Source: Acidimicrobiaceae bacterium (GTDB lineage Bacteria; Actinomycetota; Acidimicrobiia; Acidimicrobiales; Aldehydirespiratoraceae). Taken from it: a DNA stretch of 64,000 bases. Both the position numbers and the translations under genes were made by a program. Location: positions 1 to 64,000 of the forward strand of contig JAPPLH010000053.1 in assembly GCA_028819505.1 (NCBI GenBank), in the 5' to 3' direction. Shown in pieces: positions 10,310 to 19,058 of the stretch; within the stretch, counting starts at the first letter, position 1; every line of letters starts with the position of its first letter. The notes below the pieces were generated by a model. That model saw only the letters and a program-made list of their open reading frames with translations, made no database searches and had not been told where the DNA came from.

Positions 10310-10369
10310 GTGCCCGGCTTCCGTCGGGTTCAACCGTCTTCGCTCGGCGGCGCGTCGGCGAGCCGGTAG
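10310..10369 (+). pseudogene. Possible decapitated gene: promoter, GTG and 19 codons only
   Basis: A TAGGCT -10 with six-base spacing and a GTG start VPGFRRVQPSSLGG are followed by a stop at 10369. The first few codons precede the 3' end (10330) of the opposite-strand Schlafen-like gene; the remainder reads its antisense. The simplest explanation is that a resident gene lost everything but its promoter and first codons when the accessory gene arrived. It could equally be a chance GTG. Confidence 0.25.
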
Positions 10370-12012
10370 CGGCGGGCGCGGGTGTTGCCCTCCGCAACGA
10401 CTCTTCCGGACGAAACCAACAGACCTATGAGCGAACGGGCCGCGCGCCCGTCCCCGTCGAGCACCTCGACGGCCTCCGCCCGCGAGAGGCTGCCTCTGCG
10501 GGCCATCTCGTCCAGCAGGGCTTGGCGGCGCCGCCGCCGCGCCTCGATGCTCGACCCCCCGGCCCTGGCCACCACCTCGGCTGAGAGTTCGTACTGAGTT
10601 CCGCCTCCCCGTCCCACCCGGACGAACAGGTCCTTCGCCAGCAGCGTCGACAGGAGACGGTCGATGTCTGCGTCCGGCAGCAGGACGGCGAGTTGCCGTC
10701 TGGCAATCTGGCCCGCCCGTCGCGCCTCTACCAATGCTCTGCGCTCCTCCACAGAGTCGGGTCCCGCGCCCAAGCGCTGAAGCCAGGCCTGATCGTCCAC
10801 GCTCACGAGAAAGTGGCTGTGAAGCGTCACGGTCAGCGAGGCCTCTCCGGCGGCGAAGGTCGGAGGCTGCATCAGACGCTGCTCCATCTCCGTGATCATG
10901 CGATCGACGCCGTCGCCGAATTCTTCGACGAGGCCGATGCTCTTGAGCGCCCGCATGATCCTGCGGTTCCGGCTGTAGTGCTCGAACCTCATGTTCGTTG
11001 TTGTGATGTGTCCGGGCAGCGGTCCTGGGCTGCGGAATTCGATGCGGTCGTCCCACACGGTGATGTCGACGGTGGCGCCCGAGAGGCCATAGTCCCGGTG
11101 GGCGAGCGCGTTCAGCAGAGCCTCGCGCACGACGAACGCCGGATACTCGGGCATCACCTCCCGCGACAGCCCGGGCAACACCTCGAACCTCGCGGTGTGG
11201 CGCTCGATGAAGGCGCCGCAGCACTCGACTGTCTTGGCCAGCGGCCCGCTGCAGCTCTGCCGATCGCTGGCCGGCCCCGGTCCGGGTCCGACGCCGGGCC
11301 TCCGGATGAGCTGGACCTCGGCGCCGGGCACGAATCTGCGAGGGTCGTGCGCAAACAGCACGGCTGCGCTCTTGAACACGACGAGGCTCGCCTCCTCCTC
11401 GTCGGGGTCGCCCGAGTATTCTGCTACCTGGAGACTCGCCAGCGCTCGGCCCAGACCGGCGAGACCGACGGGAGGCCTCCCTTGCTTTGCCAGCGCCGAG
11501 TTGACGGAGTCCAGGTCGAAGTCGGCGGGGTCGAAGCAACGGCCCAGAGGTTCCTCCTCGGCGGAAACCTGCGCGCGGTCTTTGACGAACCGCATCACGG
11601 CATCGCCTCGAAGAGGCTCCGATGCCCCGCCGACCCGCCGCAGCAGCCGCCCGTCGGGGCTGGTTGCGATGCGCCCAAGGACTTCGGGTACCTCCACGAT
11701 GGTGAGTTCGTGGCCGCCAGCCCTGACTGAGCGCAGTTCCACGTCGACGTGACACTCCTTCGCGTAGGCTGTGACCCGGTCCTGGGTGCGCTGAGTGAGC
11801 GGGCAGCCCACGATATTCCGCCCGTCGTCGACTCCTAGGATCAGCAGGCCCCCGTCCGTCATGGCCATGGCTGGAATTGCCTCTTTGAAGCTGTCGTTCG
11901 GGCCGCCTTTGAAATCGAGCCCTTCGTGCTCGACTGTGCCGAAGAGTTCCCAGAACTCATCAACTGCCATGTCGTGGGGTATTTCGTCGAGTTGAGGTCG
12001 TGTTCGAACCAT
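10330..12012 (-). CDS. AlbA_2/Schlafen-type putative ATP-binding regulator
   Basis: The 560-residue protein begins with an AlbA_2 (divergent AAA-4, Schlafen-like) domain: EHEGLDFKG, AIPAMAMTDGGLLILGVDDGRNIVG and a strand-rich segment to about residue 140. A HATPase_c_4-like region follows (FVVREALLNALAHRDYGLSG, IEFRSPGPLPGHI, RIMRALKSIGLVEEFGDGVDRMI), and the C terminus (about 430-560) looks like two winged helices (RRQALLDEMARRGSLSRAEAVEVL). Such proteins are usually annotated transcriptional regulators or RecG-like ATP-dependent helicases; the biochemical role is unknown. ATG 12012 has a TACACT -10 seven bases away and a palindrome at the -35. Confidence 0.75.
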   Translation of the reverse strand: MVRTRPQLDEIPHDMAVDEFWELFGTVEHEGLDFKGGPNDSFKEAIPAMAMTDGGLLILGVDDGRNIVGCPLTQRTQDRVTAYAKECHVDVELRSVRAGGHELTIVEVPEVLGRIATSPDGRLLRRVGGASEPLRGDAVMRFVKDRAQVSAEEEPLGRCFDPADFDLDSVNSALAKQGRPPVGLAGLGRALASLQVAEYSGDPDEEEASLVVFKSAAVLFAHDPRRFVPGAEVQLIRRPGVGPGPGPASDRQSCSGPLAKTVECCGAFIERHTARFEVLPGLSREVMPEYPAFVVREALLNALAHRDYGLSGATVDITVWDDRIEFRSPGPLPGHITTTNMRFEHYSRNRRIMRALKSIGLVEEFGDGVDRMITEMEQRLMQPPTFAAGEASLTVTLHSHFLVSVDDQAWLQRLGAGPDSVEERRALVEARRAGQIARRQLAVLLPDADIDRLLSTLLAKDLFVRVGRGGGTQYELSAEVVARAGGSSIEARRRRRQALLDEMARRGSLSRAEAVEVLDGDGRAARSLIGLLVSSGRVVAEGNTRARRYRLADAPPSEDG

Positions 12013-12019
12013 GTCGGGG

Positions 12020-12025
12020 AGTGTA
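12020..12025 (-). promoter_or_regulatory. -10 of the Schlafen-like gene
   Basis: TACACT on the minus strand is seven bases from ATG 12012. Confidence 0.6.
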
Positions 12026-12035
12026 CCTCGACAGA

Positions 12036-12053
12036 GATGATTCGCAAATCATC
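12036..12053. promoter_or_regulatory. Palindromic operator of the Schlafen-like gene
   Basis: GATGATT (12036-12042) and AATCATC (12047-12053) form a perfect 7-bp inverted repeat with a CGCA spacer. It covers the -35 position of the TACACT promoter, so a bound protein would block transcription. Further AAATCAT copies lie at 12088 and 12098. Autoregulation by the gene's own winged-helix tail is a plausible inference. Confidence 0.6.
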
Positions 12054-12303
12054 TATCTGAATATCCAAGAACAAGTCTTGCTAGGGAAATCATTGGTAAA
12101 TCATCTGCCAGGATTGGCCGCTCCACCCATTCGGATAGGGTTATTCTTCAATGATCCCGTACTCGCCAGCCACCGCCCGCGTTCTGCCGTGATGCGGGCC
12201 ATCACAGGTGATCGGTCTCGGCTAGGCTCGGGCTGCGCCCGGACTCCTCAGCGAAGCCGCGTCGGGGGACAGAGGCCCGAGTCACAACACTGGAGGCACC
12301 GCC

Positions 12304-13413
12304 GTGGCTGAAGTCGAGATCGGGCTGGGCAAGTCCGGTCGGCGCGCCTACCGGCTCGACGAGGTCGCCGTCATCCCCAGCCGGCGCACCCGCGACCTCG
12401 CCGACGTGGACATCTCCTGGCAGATCGACGCCTACCGCTTCGACATCCCGGTCCTGGCGGCCTCCACCGACAGCGTGACCAGCCCGGCCACCGCCGTGAG
12501 CATGGGCGAGCTCGGCGGAGTCGGGGTGCTCGACCTGGAAGGCGTCTGGACCCGCTGCGAGGACCCCGCCGCCGATCTGGCCGAGCTGTCCGCCGCGCCG
12601 TTGGACGCGGCCACAGCCCGCCTGCGCGAGCTGTACGCCCGGCCCGTCCAGCCCGAGCTCGTGGCCGCCCGCATCGCCGAGATCGCGGAGGCCGGGGTGC
12701 GCACCGCCGGCCGGGTGCGGCCCCAGCGGGCCGAGAGGCTCGCGCCCCACGCCATCGCCGCCGACATCAACCTGCTGGTGATCTCAGGCACGATCGTGTC
12801 GGCCGAGCACGTCTCCTCCGCGGGCGACCCGCTCAACCTCAAGACGTTCATCCGGCGCATGCAGACGCCGGTGATCGTCGGGGGCTGCGTGAGCTACCAG
12901 GCCGCCCTGCACCTGATGCGCACCGGCGCGGCGGGCGTGCTGGTGGGGGCGGGATCGGGGCACGCGGGAACCACCCGCCGCGTGCTCGGCCTCGACGCTC
13001 CGCAGGCCACCGCCATCGCCGACGCTCGGGCGGCCCGCATGCGCCACCTCGACGAGACCGGCGTGTACTGCCATGTGATCGCCGACGGCACGATGAGCAC
13101 CGGGGGCGACATCGCCAAGGCGATCGTGTGCGGCGCCGACGCGGCCATGGTCGGCCTCCCGCTGGCCTCCGCCTCGGACTCTCCGTGCCCGGGCCGCCAC
13201 TGGGACCTCTCGTCGGGCCACCCCACCCTGCCCCGGGGGCGCATCCTGGATGTCGAGCCGCGGGGCACGCTGGCGGAGATCCTCCGCGGCCCGGCGCTCG
13301 GCCCCGACGGCGCCACCAACCTGATGGGCGGGCTGCGCACCTCGATGGCCAAGTGCGGCTACACCGACGTGAAGGACTTCCAGCGGGCGGCCGTCGCCAT
13401 AGTCTCGCCGTGA
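12304..13413 (+). CDS. GuaB3 family IMP dehydrogenase-related protein
   Basis: A 369-residue TIM barrel of the IMPDH/GMP reductase family without CBS domains. The ligand loops IAASTDSVTSPATAV-like, VGGCVSYQAALHLMRTGAAGV, VIADGTMSTGGDIAKAIVCGADAAMVG and NLMGGLRTSMAKCGYTDVKDFQ are conserved, but the loop that carries the catalytic Cys in true IMPDH reads GSGHAGTTRRVLG and has no Cys. It sits directly upstream of guaA, as GuaB3 does in actinomycetes. The reaction of GuaB3 is not settled; a role in purine nucleotide balance is likely. GTG start after GGAGG. Confidence 0.85.
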   Translation: MAEVEIGLGKSGRRAYRLDEVAVIPSRRTRDLADVDISWQIDAYRFDIPVLAASTDSVTSPATAVSMGELGGVGVLDLEGVWTRCEDPAADLAELSAAPLDAATARLRELYARPVQPELVAARIAEIAEAGVRTAGRVRPQRAERLAPHAIAADINLLVISGTIVSAEHVSSAGDPLNLKTFIRRMQTPVIVGGCVSYQAALHLMRTGAAGVLVGAGSGHAGTTRRVLGLDAPQATAIADARAARMRHLDETGVYCHVIADGTMSTGGDIAKAIVCGADAAMVGLPLASASDSPCPGRHWDLSSGHPTLPRGRILDVEPRGTLAEILRGPALGPDGATNLMGGLRTSMAKCGYTDVKDFQRAAVAIVSP

Positions 13414-13500
13414 GCCGTCGGCGCGGCGGGCTGTCCGTGGGCGCTCTCCCGGCTGCTTCACGCGGAACGGGTGCAGCCCGGCGATGATCGGCCCAGCGCA

Positions 13501-15069
13501 GTGACCACTGGGGCCGGGCCGGGCCCGGGCGGCGCCTTCGACACCGTCCTGGTGGTGGACTTCGGGGCCCAGTACGCGCAGCTGATCGCCCGGCGGGTGC
13601 GCGAGTGCGAGGTGTACAGCGAGATCGTGCCAGCGGCGGTCACCGCGGCAGAGGTCGCGGCCCGCCGGCCTTCCGGCGTGATCCTCAGCGGCGGACCGGC
13701 CTCGGTGCGCGTCGAGGGCGCGCCGGACCTCGACCCCGCCGTCTACGACCTCGGCGTGCCGATCCTCGGCATCTGCTACGGCGCCCAGCTGATGGCCGAG
13801 CAGTTGGGCGGCTCGGTCGGCCCCAACGAGCGGGGCGAGTACGGCCGGGCCGAGATGACGCTGGCCGGCGGCGGCGGCGTCCTGCTGGCCGGACTGCCCT
13901 CGCCCCACCCGGTGTGGATGAGCCACTTCGACGCCATCGCCGAGCCGCCGCCGGGCGCCACGGTCACCGCGGCCACCGAGGCTTCGCCGGTGGCCGCCTT
14001 CGAGGACCCCGGACGCGGCCTCTACGGCGTGCAGTTCCACCCCGAGGTGCAGCACACGCCCCACGGGCGCCAGGTGATCGAGCGGTTCCTGCGGCGGGGC
14101 TGCGGTGCCGGGCCGAGCTGGTCGATGGACTCGATCATCGACGCGTCGGTGGCCTCCGTCCAGGACCAGGTCGGCGACGGTCGGGCCATCTGCGGCCTGT
14201 CGGGGGGCGTGGACTCGGCGGTGGCCGCCGCCCTGGTGCATCGGGCCATCGGCGACCAGCTCACCTGCGTGCTGGTGGACACCGGCCTGCTGCGCCTCGG
14301 CGAGGCCGATCAGGTGGAGGAGACCTTCAGTCGTCACTTCGGGATCGACCTGGTGCGCGTCGACGCGGCCACCGAGTTCTTCTCCGCACTGGCGGGGATC
14401 ACCGAGCCCGAGACCAAGCGCAAGATCGTGGGCGAGCAGTTCATCCGGGCCTTCGAGCGGGCCCGCAGCCGGGTTCCCGGCGCGGCGTTCCTAGTGCAGG
14501 GGACGCTGTATCCCGACGTGATCGAGTCGGGGGCCACCACCCACTCGTCCACCATCAAGAGCCACCACAACGTGGGCGGCTTGCCGGACGACCTGGACTT
14601 CGAGCTGGTGGAGCCGCTGCGGTCGCTGTTCAAGGACGAGGTGCGGGCGGTGGGCGCCGAGCTGGGCCTGCCCGAGGAGATCGTGCATCGTCAGCCCTTC
14701 CCCGGTCCCGGATTGGCGGTGCGGATCATCGGGGAGGTGACCCCCGCCGCGGCCGCCACTCTTCGCCGGGCCGACGCCATCGTGCGCTCGGAGTTGCGGG
14801 CCGCCGGTCTGGAGCGCGAGGTCTGGCAGTCGTTCGCGGTGCTGCCCGACATCCGCACCGTCGGGGTGATGGGCGACGAGCGCACCTACGGGCGCCCGGT
14901 GGTGATACGGGCGGTGACCAGCGCCGACGCCATGACCGCCGACTGGGCCCGGCTGCCCCATGATGTGCTGGAGGCCATGAGCAGCCGGGTGATAGCCGAG
15001 GTCGGTGGCGTGAACCGGGTGGTCTACGACGTCACCTCCAAGCCCCCGGCCACCATCGAATGGGAGTGA
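13501..15069 (+). CDS. guaA: GMP synthase (glutamine-hydrolysing)
   Basis: GuaA aminates XMP to GMP. The class-I amidotransferase domain comes first ([33 protein letters not shown] with the nucleophile Cys, VQFHPEV with His-Glu), then the PP-loop ATP pyrophosphatase ([33 protein letters not shown]) and the XMP-binding dimerisation domain ([46 protein letters not shown]). GTG 13501 gives 522 residues and starts close to the conserved core; GTG 13471 would add ten residues. Confidence 0.96.
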   Translation: MTTGAGPGPGGAFDTVLVVDFGAQYAQLIARRVRECEVYSEIVPAAVTAAEVAARRPSGVILSGGPASVRVEGAPDLDPAVYDLGVPILGICYGAQLMAEQLGGSVGPNERGEYGRAEMTLAGGGGVLLAGLPSPHPVWMSHFDAIAEPPPGATVTAATEASPVAAFEDPGRGLYGVQFHPEVQHTPHGRQVIERFLRRGCGAGPSWSMDSIIDASVASVQDQVGDGRAICGLSGGVDSAVAAALVHRAIGDQLTCVLVDTGLLRLGEADQVEETFSRHFGIDLVRVDAATEFFSALAGITEPETKRKIVGEQFIRAFERARSRVPGAAFLVQGTLYPDVIESGATTHSSTIKSHHNVGGLPDDLDFELVEPLRSLFKDEVRAVGAELGLPEEIVHRQPFPGPGLAVRIIGEVTPAAAATLRRADAIVRSELRAAGLEREVWQSFAVLPDIRTVGVMGDERTYGRPVVIRAVTSADAMTADWARLPHDVLEAMSSRVIAEVGGVNRVVYDVTSKPPATIEWE

Positions 15070-15268
15070 TCGCCGGAGGGATGGAGCCGGAAGAAACCGG
15101 CGAGGCTCGTGCCGTCGTTCACGATCTCGTAGGGCTTGTCGATAGTTCTGCGCGCTCAATCCACACAGACCGCACCGACAATCTGGCGGCGACGCCTGCA
15201 TCCGAGCTCACGTCGTGGCGAGGGTGCCGTCGATGCGGCCTGCCAGCGCGAGTCTGCGGCGTATCACA
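15070..15268. other. Gap between guaA and the RHH/MazF pair
   Basis: No gene or clear structure was recognised in these 199 bases; the last 20 lead into the RHH promoter. Confidence 0.5.
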
Positions 15269-15282
15269 TATCGCGATACACT
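15269..15282 (+). promoter_or_regulatory. RHH/MazF promoter with overlapping palindrome
   Basis: The -10 TACACT (15277-15282) is six bases from GTG 15289, and a perfect palindrome TATCGCGATA (15269-15278) overlaps its first bases. An RHH antitoxin dimer bound there would block the promoter. Confidence 0.55.
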
Positions 15283-15288
15283 GTGCCG

Positions 15289-15528
15289 GTGGCCGGCGCG
15301 ATCTCCGTTCGACTCGACGAGGAGGCCCTCCGGGCGCTGCGTCAACTGGAGGCCGGGGGGCTCACGCAGTCGGAGGCCATCCGATCGTCGCTGGTGCACG
15401 AGGCAGCACGGATGCGGGCCCGGCAAGCGCTGGCGGCCGAGGTTGCCGCCCTGGAGGCCGACGAGGCCGACCAGGCCGAGATGCGCGCCGTCGCGAGTCT
15501 CATGGAGCAGTTCCGTGCGACGGAGTGA
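15289..15528 (+). CDS. RHH (CopG-type) antitoxin
   Basis: A 79-residue protein. ISVRLDEEALRALRQLEAGGLTQSEAIRSSLVHEAARM is a ribbon-helix-helix DNA-binding domain (strand, helix, LTQSEAIR turn), and the Ala/Glu-rich C-terminal helix (about residues 45-75, three EAxEADE-type repeats) should bind the toxin. The GTG at 15289 fits a leaderless TACACT promoter. The stop overlaps a possible GTG of the toxin gene (GTGA). Presumed to neutralise the MazF-like protein encoded next. Confidence 0.82.
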   Translation: MAGAISVRLDEEALRALRQLEAGGLTQSEAIRSSLVHEAARMRARQALAAEVAALEADEADQAEMRAVASLMEQFRATE

Positions 15529-15572
15529 GCCCACCCCGGGCGACCCGGCTTCGAGTCACCGGGAACAACTCG

Positions 15573-15890
15573 ATGCGCCGAGGTGACGTCTTCGAGCTGC
15601 GGCTCCCCCGGGGCGTGGGCCATGAGCAGCAGGGGCGCCGCTTCGGCGTGGTGGTGCAGTCCGACGCGCTGCTGCCCCGGTCGGTGGTGCTGGTGGCGCC
15701 GACCTCGACCAGCGCCCGGGCGGCTTCGTTCCGGCCGGTCATCGAACTCGAGGGCCAGCCGACGACTGTGCTCGTCGAGCAGGTGGGCGCGGTCGATGTC
15801 ACCCGCCTGGGCGGCCTGGTCGGACATCTCCGCCCCGAGGACCAGTGGGGCATCGACACCGCCCTGAGCACGGTATTCGACCTGCGCTGA
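15573..15890 (+). CDS. MazF-family (PemK-like) endoribonuclease toxin
   Basis: MRRGDVFELRLPRGVGHEQQGRRFGVVVQSD is the canonical MazF/PemK start, with the catalytic-loop Arg, and VVLVAPTSTSARAASFRPVIEL and VLVEQVGAVDVTRL follow the SH3-like barrel. ATG 15573 matches the family start; a GTG at 15525 overlapping the antitoxin stop would add 16 residues and would give tight coupling. Expected to cleave single-stranded mRNA at short motifs; the motif is unknown. Confidence 0.85.
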   Translation: MRRGDVFELRLPRGVGHEQQGRRFGVVVQSDALLPRSVVLVAPTSTSARAASFRPVIELEGQPTTVLVEQVGAVDVTRLGGLVGHLRPEDQWGIDTALSTVFDLR

Positions 15891-16017
15891 CCGCGACGCG
15901 ATCCGAGCCGCCGCGGCGCGCAACCGGCGCCGATCCCTTGCGTCGGCCGGGCCGGTCGCGCGCGGTGAGGACTCCGACGACAGCGACTACGACTCACCCT
16001 GGGATCGCGAGGGGTGA

Positions 16018-16323
16018 TTTGCTGTCTGGTCGGTCGCGGCCGACGGCACCGGCACCACCAAACTCACCGACGGTACCGACGGTGAAGTCCGAGATGTGCT
16101 CTGGTCGCCCGACGGCAGCCGCCTCGCATCCGTCAGAGTTGTGTGGGGGGAGTACCCCATACAGCGGACCTTCTTTGTGGAAGTGTTCGGCGTTGGTGGA
16201 GAGAACCCCGTCACCCTGGGAGAACTGACGCTCGTCGCTTCGCAGTGCTCACTTTTCTTGACGGCTTGGCGACCGAACGGTGTTGAGCTCGGCTCGTGGT
16301 GCTCTTGGCAGACCGCGATGTAG
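16018..16323 (+). pseudogene. Remnant of a TolB/WD40-type beta-propeller gene
   Basis: The reading frame gives FAVWSVAADGTGTTKLTD and then LWSPDGSRLASV, the blade signature of TolB-like propellers, and ends with a plausible C terminus at 16323. No start codon precedes it: an in-frame TGA at 16015-16017 interrupts the same frame, which upstream reads acidic DSDDSDYDSPWDREG. The fragment is one to two blades long. It is best read as a decayed gene. No other gene was seen in 15891-16331. Confidence 0.5.
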
Positions 16324-16331
16324 GTCCGGTG

Positions 16332-17480
16332 TCAGCCAAGAGCTTGGTCGAGGTCGGCGAGGAGGTCGTCGATGGTCTCGATGCCGACGGACAGGCGGAT
16401 GAGGCCGGGATCGACGGCCAGGGGCGAGTCGGCCACCGACAGGTGGGTCATGGTGGACGGCTGCTCGATGAGCGACTCCACCGCGCCCAGCGATTCGGCC
16501 AGCCGGAAGACCCGGGTGGAGCTCACCGTGGCCACGGCCGCAGCCTCGCCGCCGGTGAGGATGCACGACACCATCCCCCCGAAGCCGCGCATCTGGCGTG
16601 CCGCCAAGGTGTGGCCCGGATGGTCCGGGAGGCCCGGGTACAGCACGCGGGCGATCCTGGGGTGGCCGGTCAGGTGCCCGGCCACCGCCTGGGCGTTGGC
16701 GCAGTGGCGGTCCATGCGTACGCCCAGCGTCTTGACGCCCCTGAGCAGCAGGTAGCAGTCGAACGGGCTGGGCACCGCGCCGGCCGCGTTCTGGACGAAG
16801 GCCAACTGCTCGGCCAGCTGGTCGTCGTTCACGGCCACGAATCCTCCGACCACATCGGAGTGGCCGCCCAGGTACTTGGTGCTGGAGTGGACCACGGCGC
16901 CGGCGCCCAACGCCAGCGGGTTCTGCAGGTAGGGGGTGGCGAAGGTGTTGTCCACGATCAGCACGGCTCCCGCGGCCCGGGCCGTCTCGGCCGCCGCGGC
17001 GATGTCGACCACGGCCAGCATGGGGTTGGTCGGCGTCTCGACCCACACCTGCCGTGTCTCGGGCCGCAGCGCGCCGGCCAGAGCCGCGGGGTCGGTCAGG
17101 TCCACCGCCGACCACTCGACGCCCCGCTCGCCGTAGACGCGGGCGATCAGCCGGAACGTCCCCCCGTAGGCGTCGAGGCCGAGCACGACGTGGTCGCCGG
17201 GGCGCAGCAGGCCCGCCAGCGCGTCCTCGGCGGCCATGCCGCTGGCGAACGCGAAACCGTGGGCGGCCCCCTCCAGGCCGGCCACGCTGCGCTCCAGCGC
17301 GGCCCGGGTCGGGTTGGAGGTGCGGGAGTACTCGTAGCCCCGGTGCCGGCCCGGCGCGGATTGCACGAAGGTGGTGGCCAGGTGGATGGGCACGGTGATG
17401 GCGCCGGTGGTCTCGTCGGGCTCCTGGCCGACGTGGACGGCCCGGGTCTCGAACCCCCAGGCATCCTCGCGGCGGCTCAC
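16332..17480 (-). CDS. Cystathionine gamma-synthase/gamma-lyase-type PLP enzyme
   Basis: A 382-residue Cys/Met metabolism PLP enzyme. The Schiff-base lysine is in SSTKYLGGHSD (about Lys202); EYSRTSNPTRAALE, ASGMAA, ETPTNP and VDNTFATPYLQNPLALGA are all canonical, and the C terminus LIRLSVGIETIDDLLADL-type segment is complete. MetB and lyase activities cannot be separated by eye. The gene overlaps the beta-synthase gene by GTGA, so the two enzymes probably act together to convert homocysteine to cystathionine and then cysteine (reverse transsulfuration); a gamma-synthase role is the alternative. Confidence 0.9.
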   Translation of the reverse strand: MSRREDAWGFETRAVHVGQEPDETTGAITVPIHLATTFVQSAPGRHRGYEYSRTSNPTRAALERSVAGLEGAAHGFAFASGMAAEDALAGLLRPGDHVVLGLDAYGGTFRLIARVYGERGVEWSAVDLTDPAALAGALRPETRQVWVETPTNPMLAVVDIAAAAETARAAGAVLIVDNTFATPYLQNPLALGAGAVVHSSTKYLGGHSDVVGGFVAVNDDQLAEQLAFVQNAAGAVPSPFDCYLLLRGVKTLGVRMDRHCANAQAVAGHLTGHPRIARVLYPGLPDHPGHTLAARQMRGFGGMVSCILTGGEAAAVATVSSTRVFRLAESLGAVESLIEQPSTMTHLSVADSPLAVDPGLIRLSVGIETIDDLLADLDQALG

Positions 17481-18868
17481 AGGCCCGCCCCCGCCGTGAG
17501 GGCGTCGCCCGAGACGGACGACAGGTAGCTGAGCACGTCGGTGCTGGAGACCACCGCCCGGGGCCGGCCGCCGTCGAGCACCAGCAGCGCCGGCGATCGC
17601 TCCAGCTTGGTCACCGCCAGCGCCACCGGCTCGCCGATGCCGATCTGCTCCAGCGGCCTGCTCATCACGCTCTCCACCGGCCGGCCGAGCAGGTCCCCGT
17701 TGAAGGCCAGAGCCATGAGCTGGAGTTCGTGGACCGATCCCATCACCTCGGCCGCGGCCAGCGGCATCTCGCCCTTGGCCACTGGAAGCTGGCTCAGCCC
17801 GTTGTCGCGCATGTGGGTCACGGCCAGGCTCACGGGGTCGTCGGGGTTGACGTACACCAGCGGCGGCAGCGCACCCTCCTTGGCGTCCAGCACGTCCTTC
17901 ACGCAGGGGTGCTCGCCGATCAGGAACCCGTGCGACGCCATCCAGTCGTCGTTGAACACCTTCGACAGGTAGCCGCGGCCGGAGTCCGGCAGCAGCAGCA
18001 CCACCACGTCGTCGGGTCCGCGGTCCCGGGCCACCTCGGCGGCCGCGCACACCGCGGTACCTCCCGAGCCTCCGATCAGGAGGCCCTCGCGGTGCGAGAC
18101 CAGCCGGGCCATGTCGAAGGAGGCCTGGTCGGACACGGCGATCACACGGTCCACCACCTCGCGGTGGTAGGTCTCGGGCCAGAAGTCCTCGCCGACGCCC
18201 TCCACCTGGTAGGGCCGGCCCGACCCGCCGCTGAAGACGGAGCCCTCCGGGTCGGCCGCGATGATCTGCACCGACGGGTTCTGCCGCTTGAGGTAGCGGC
18301 CCACCCCGCTGATGGTGCCCCCGGTGCCCGGTCCGGCCACGAAATGGGTGATGCGGCCGTCGGTCTGGCGCCAGAGCTCGGGTCCGGTCGTCTTCTCGTG
18401 GGCGAGGGGGTTCTCCTGGTTGAAGTACTGGTTGGGCTGGTAGGCGCCCGGCGTGGATGCCATGAGCCGCTCGGCGGTGGAGTAGTAGGAGTCGGGGTCC
18501 TCGGGGGCCACCGCCACCGGGCACACCACCACCTCGGCGCCGTAGGCCCGCAGCAGCTGCACCTTCTCGGGGCTCACCTTGTCGGTCATCACGAAGACGC
18601 ACCGGTAGCCCCGCTGGGCCCCGACCATGGCCAGGCCGACACCGGTGTTGCCCGAGGTGGGTTCGATGATCGTCCCGCCCGGCTCGAGCAGCCCGTCGCG
18701 CTCCGCCCCGTCGATCATCGCGATGGCGATGCGGTCCTTGACGCTGCCGCCGGGGTTGAGCATCTCGAGCTTGGCCAGAACGTCGCAGCCGGCCTCGGGA
18801 ATCGCCCGCCGCATCCGCACCAGCGGCGTGTTCCCCACGAGGTCGAGGACGGAGTCGGCGACCTCCAC
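17477..18868 (-). CDS. Cystathionine beta-synthase
   Basis: A 463-residue enzyme with a fold-II PLP domain (about residues 1-330) and two C-terminal CBS domains. The PLP lysine is in NPGGSVKDR (about Lys44); PTSGNTGVGLAMVGA, AGPGTGGTISGVGRYLK and GGSGGTAVCAAAEVA surround the cofactor. The CBS pair (VSLAVTHMRDNGLSQLPV, LLVLDGGRPRAVVSSTDVLSYL) is a regulatory adenosyl-ligand module and distinguishes this gene from plain cysteine synthase. GTG 18868 was chosen for a TAGCCT -10 seven bases upstream; a GTG at 18901 is an alternative. First gene of the two-gene operon. Confidence 0.9.
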   Translation of the reverse strand: MEVADSVLDLVGNTPLVRMRRAIPEAGCDVLAKLEMLNPGGSVKDRIAIAMIDGAERDGLLEPGGTIIEPTSGNTGVGLAMVGAQRGYRCVFVMTDKVSPEKVQLLRAYGAEVVVCPVAVAPEDPDSYYSTAERLMASTPGAYQPNQYFNQENPLAHEKTTGPELWRQTDGRITHFVAGPGTGGTISGVGRYLKRQNPSVQIIAADPEGSVFSGGSGRPYQVEGVGEDFWPETYHREVVDRVIAVSDQASFDMARLVSHREGLLIGGSGGTAVCAAAEVARDRGPDDVVVLLLPDSGRGYLSKVFNDDWMASHGFLIGEHPCVKDVLDAKEGALPPLVYVNPDDPVSLAVTHMRDNGLSQLPVAKGEMPLAAAEVMGSVHELQLMALAFNGDLLGRPVESVMSRPLEQIGIGEPVALAVTKLERSPALLVLDGGRPRAVVSSTDVLSYLSSVSGDALTAGAGL

Positions 18869-18875
18869 GCCCGGC

Positions 18876-18881
18876 AGGCTA
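18876..18881 (-). promoter_or_regulatory. -10 of the transsulfuration operon
   Basis: TAGCCT on the minus strand lies seven bases from GTG 18868. Confidence 0.5.
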
Positions 18882-18966
18882 TCGGGCTCGGGCTGGAACA
18901 CGAGTCCGGCGTTCGTCGCTCCAGCCTGGAAAGCGCCCGCAGAGCGCGACCTCGAATAGCTACCTG

Positions 18967-19030
18967 ATTCTAGTAGAGTAGCTCGCGCTAGAATAACAGT
19001 GCGGGATGGCCCGTCTTATTCCAGCGGGCT
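18967..19030. repeat. 64-bp direct repeat, copy 1, with inner inverted repeat
   Basis: Two 64-bp segments (18967-19030 and 19059-19122) match at 62 positions and are 92 bases apart. Each starts with ATTCTAG, ends its first 28 bases with CTAGAAT (a 7-bp inverted repeat with a 14-base spacer) and contains TAGAAT, a good -10. The block is AT-rich compared with its flanks. Confidence 0.85.
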
Positions 19031-19058
19031 TGAAATAGCGGACACCCATCTGCCCTTA

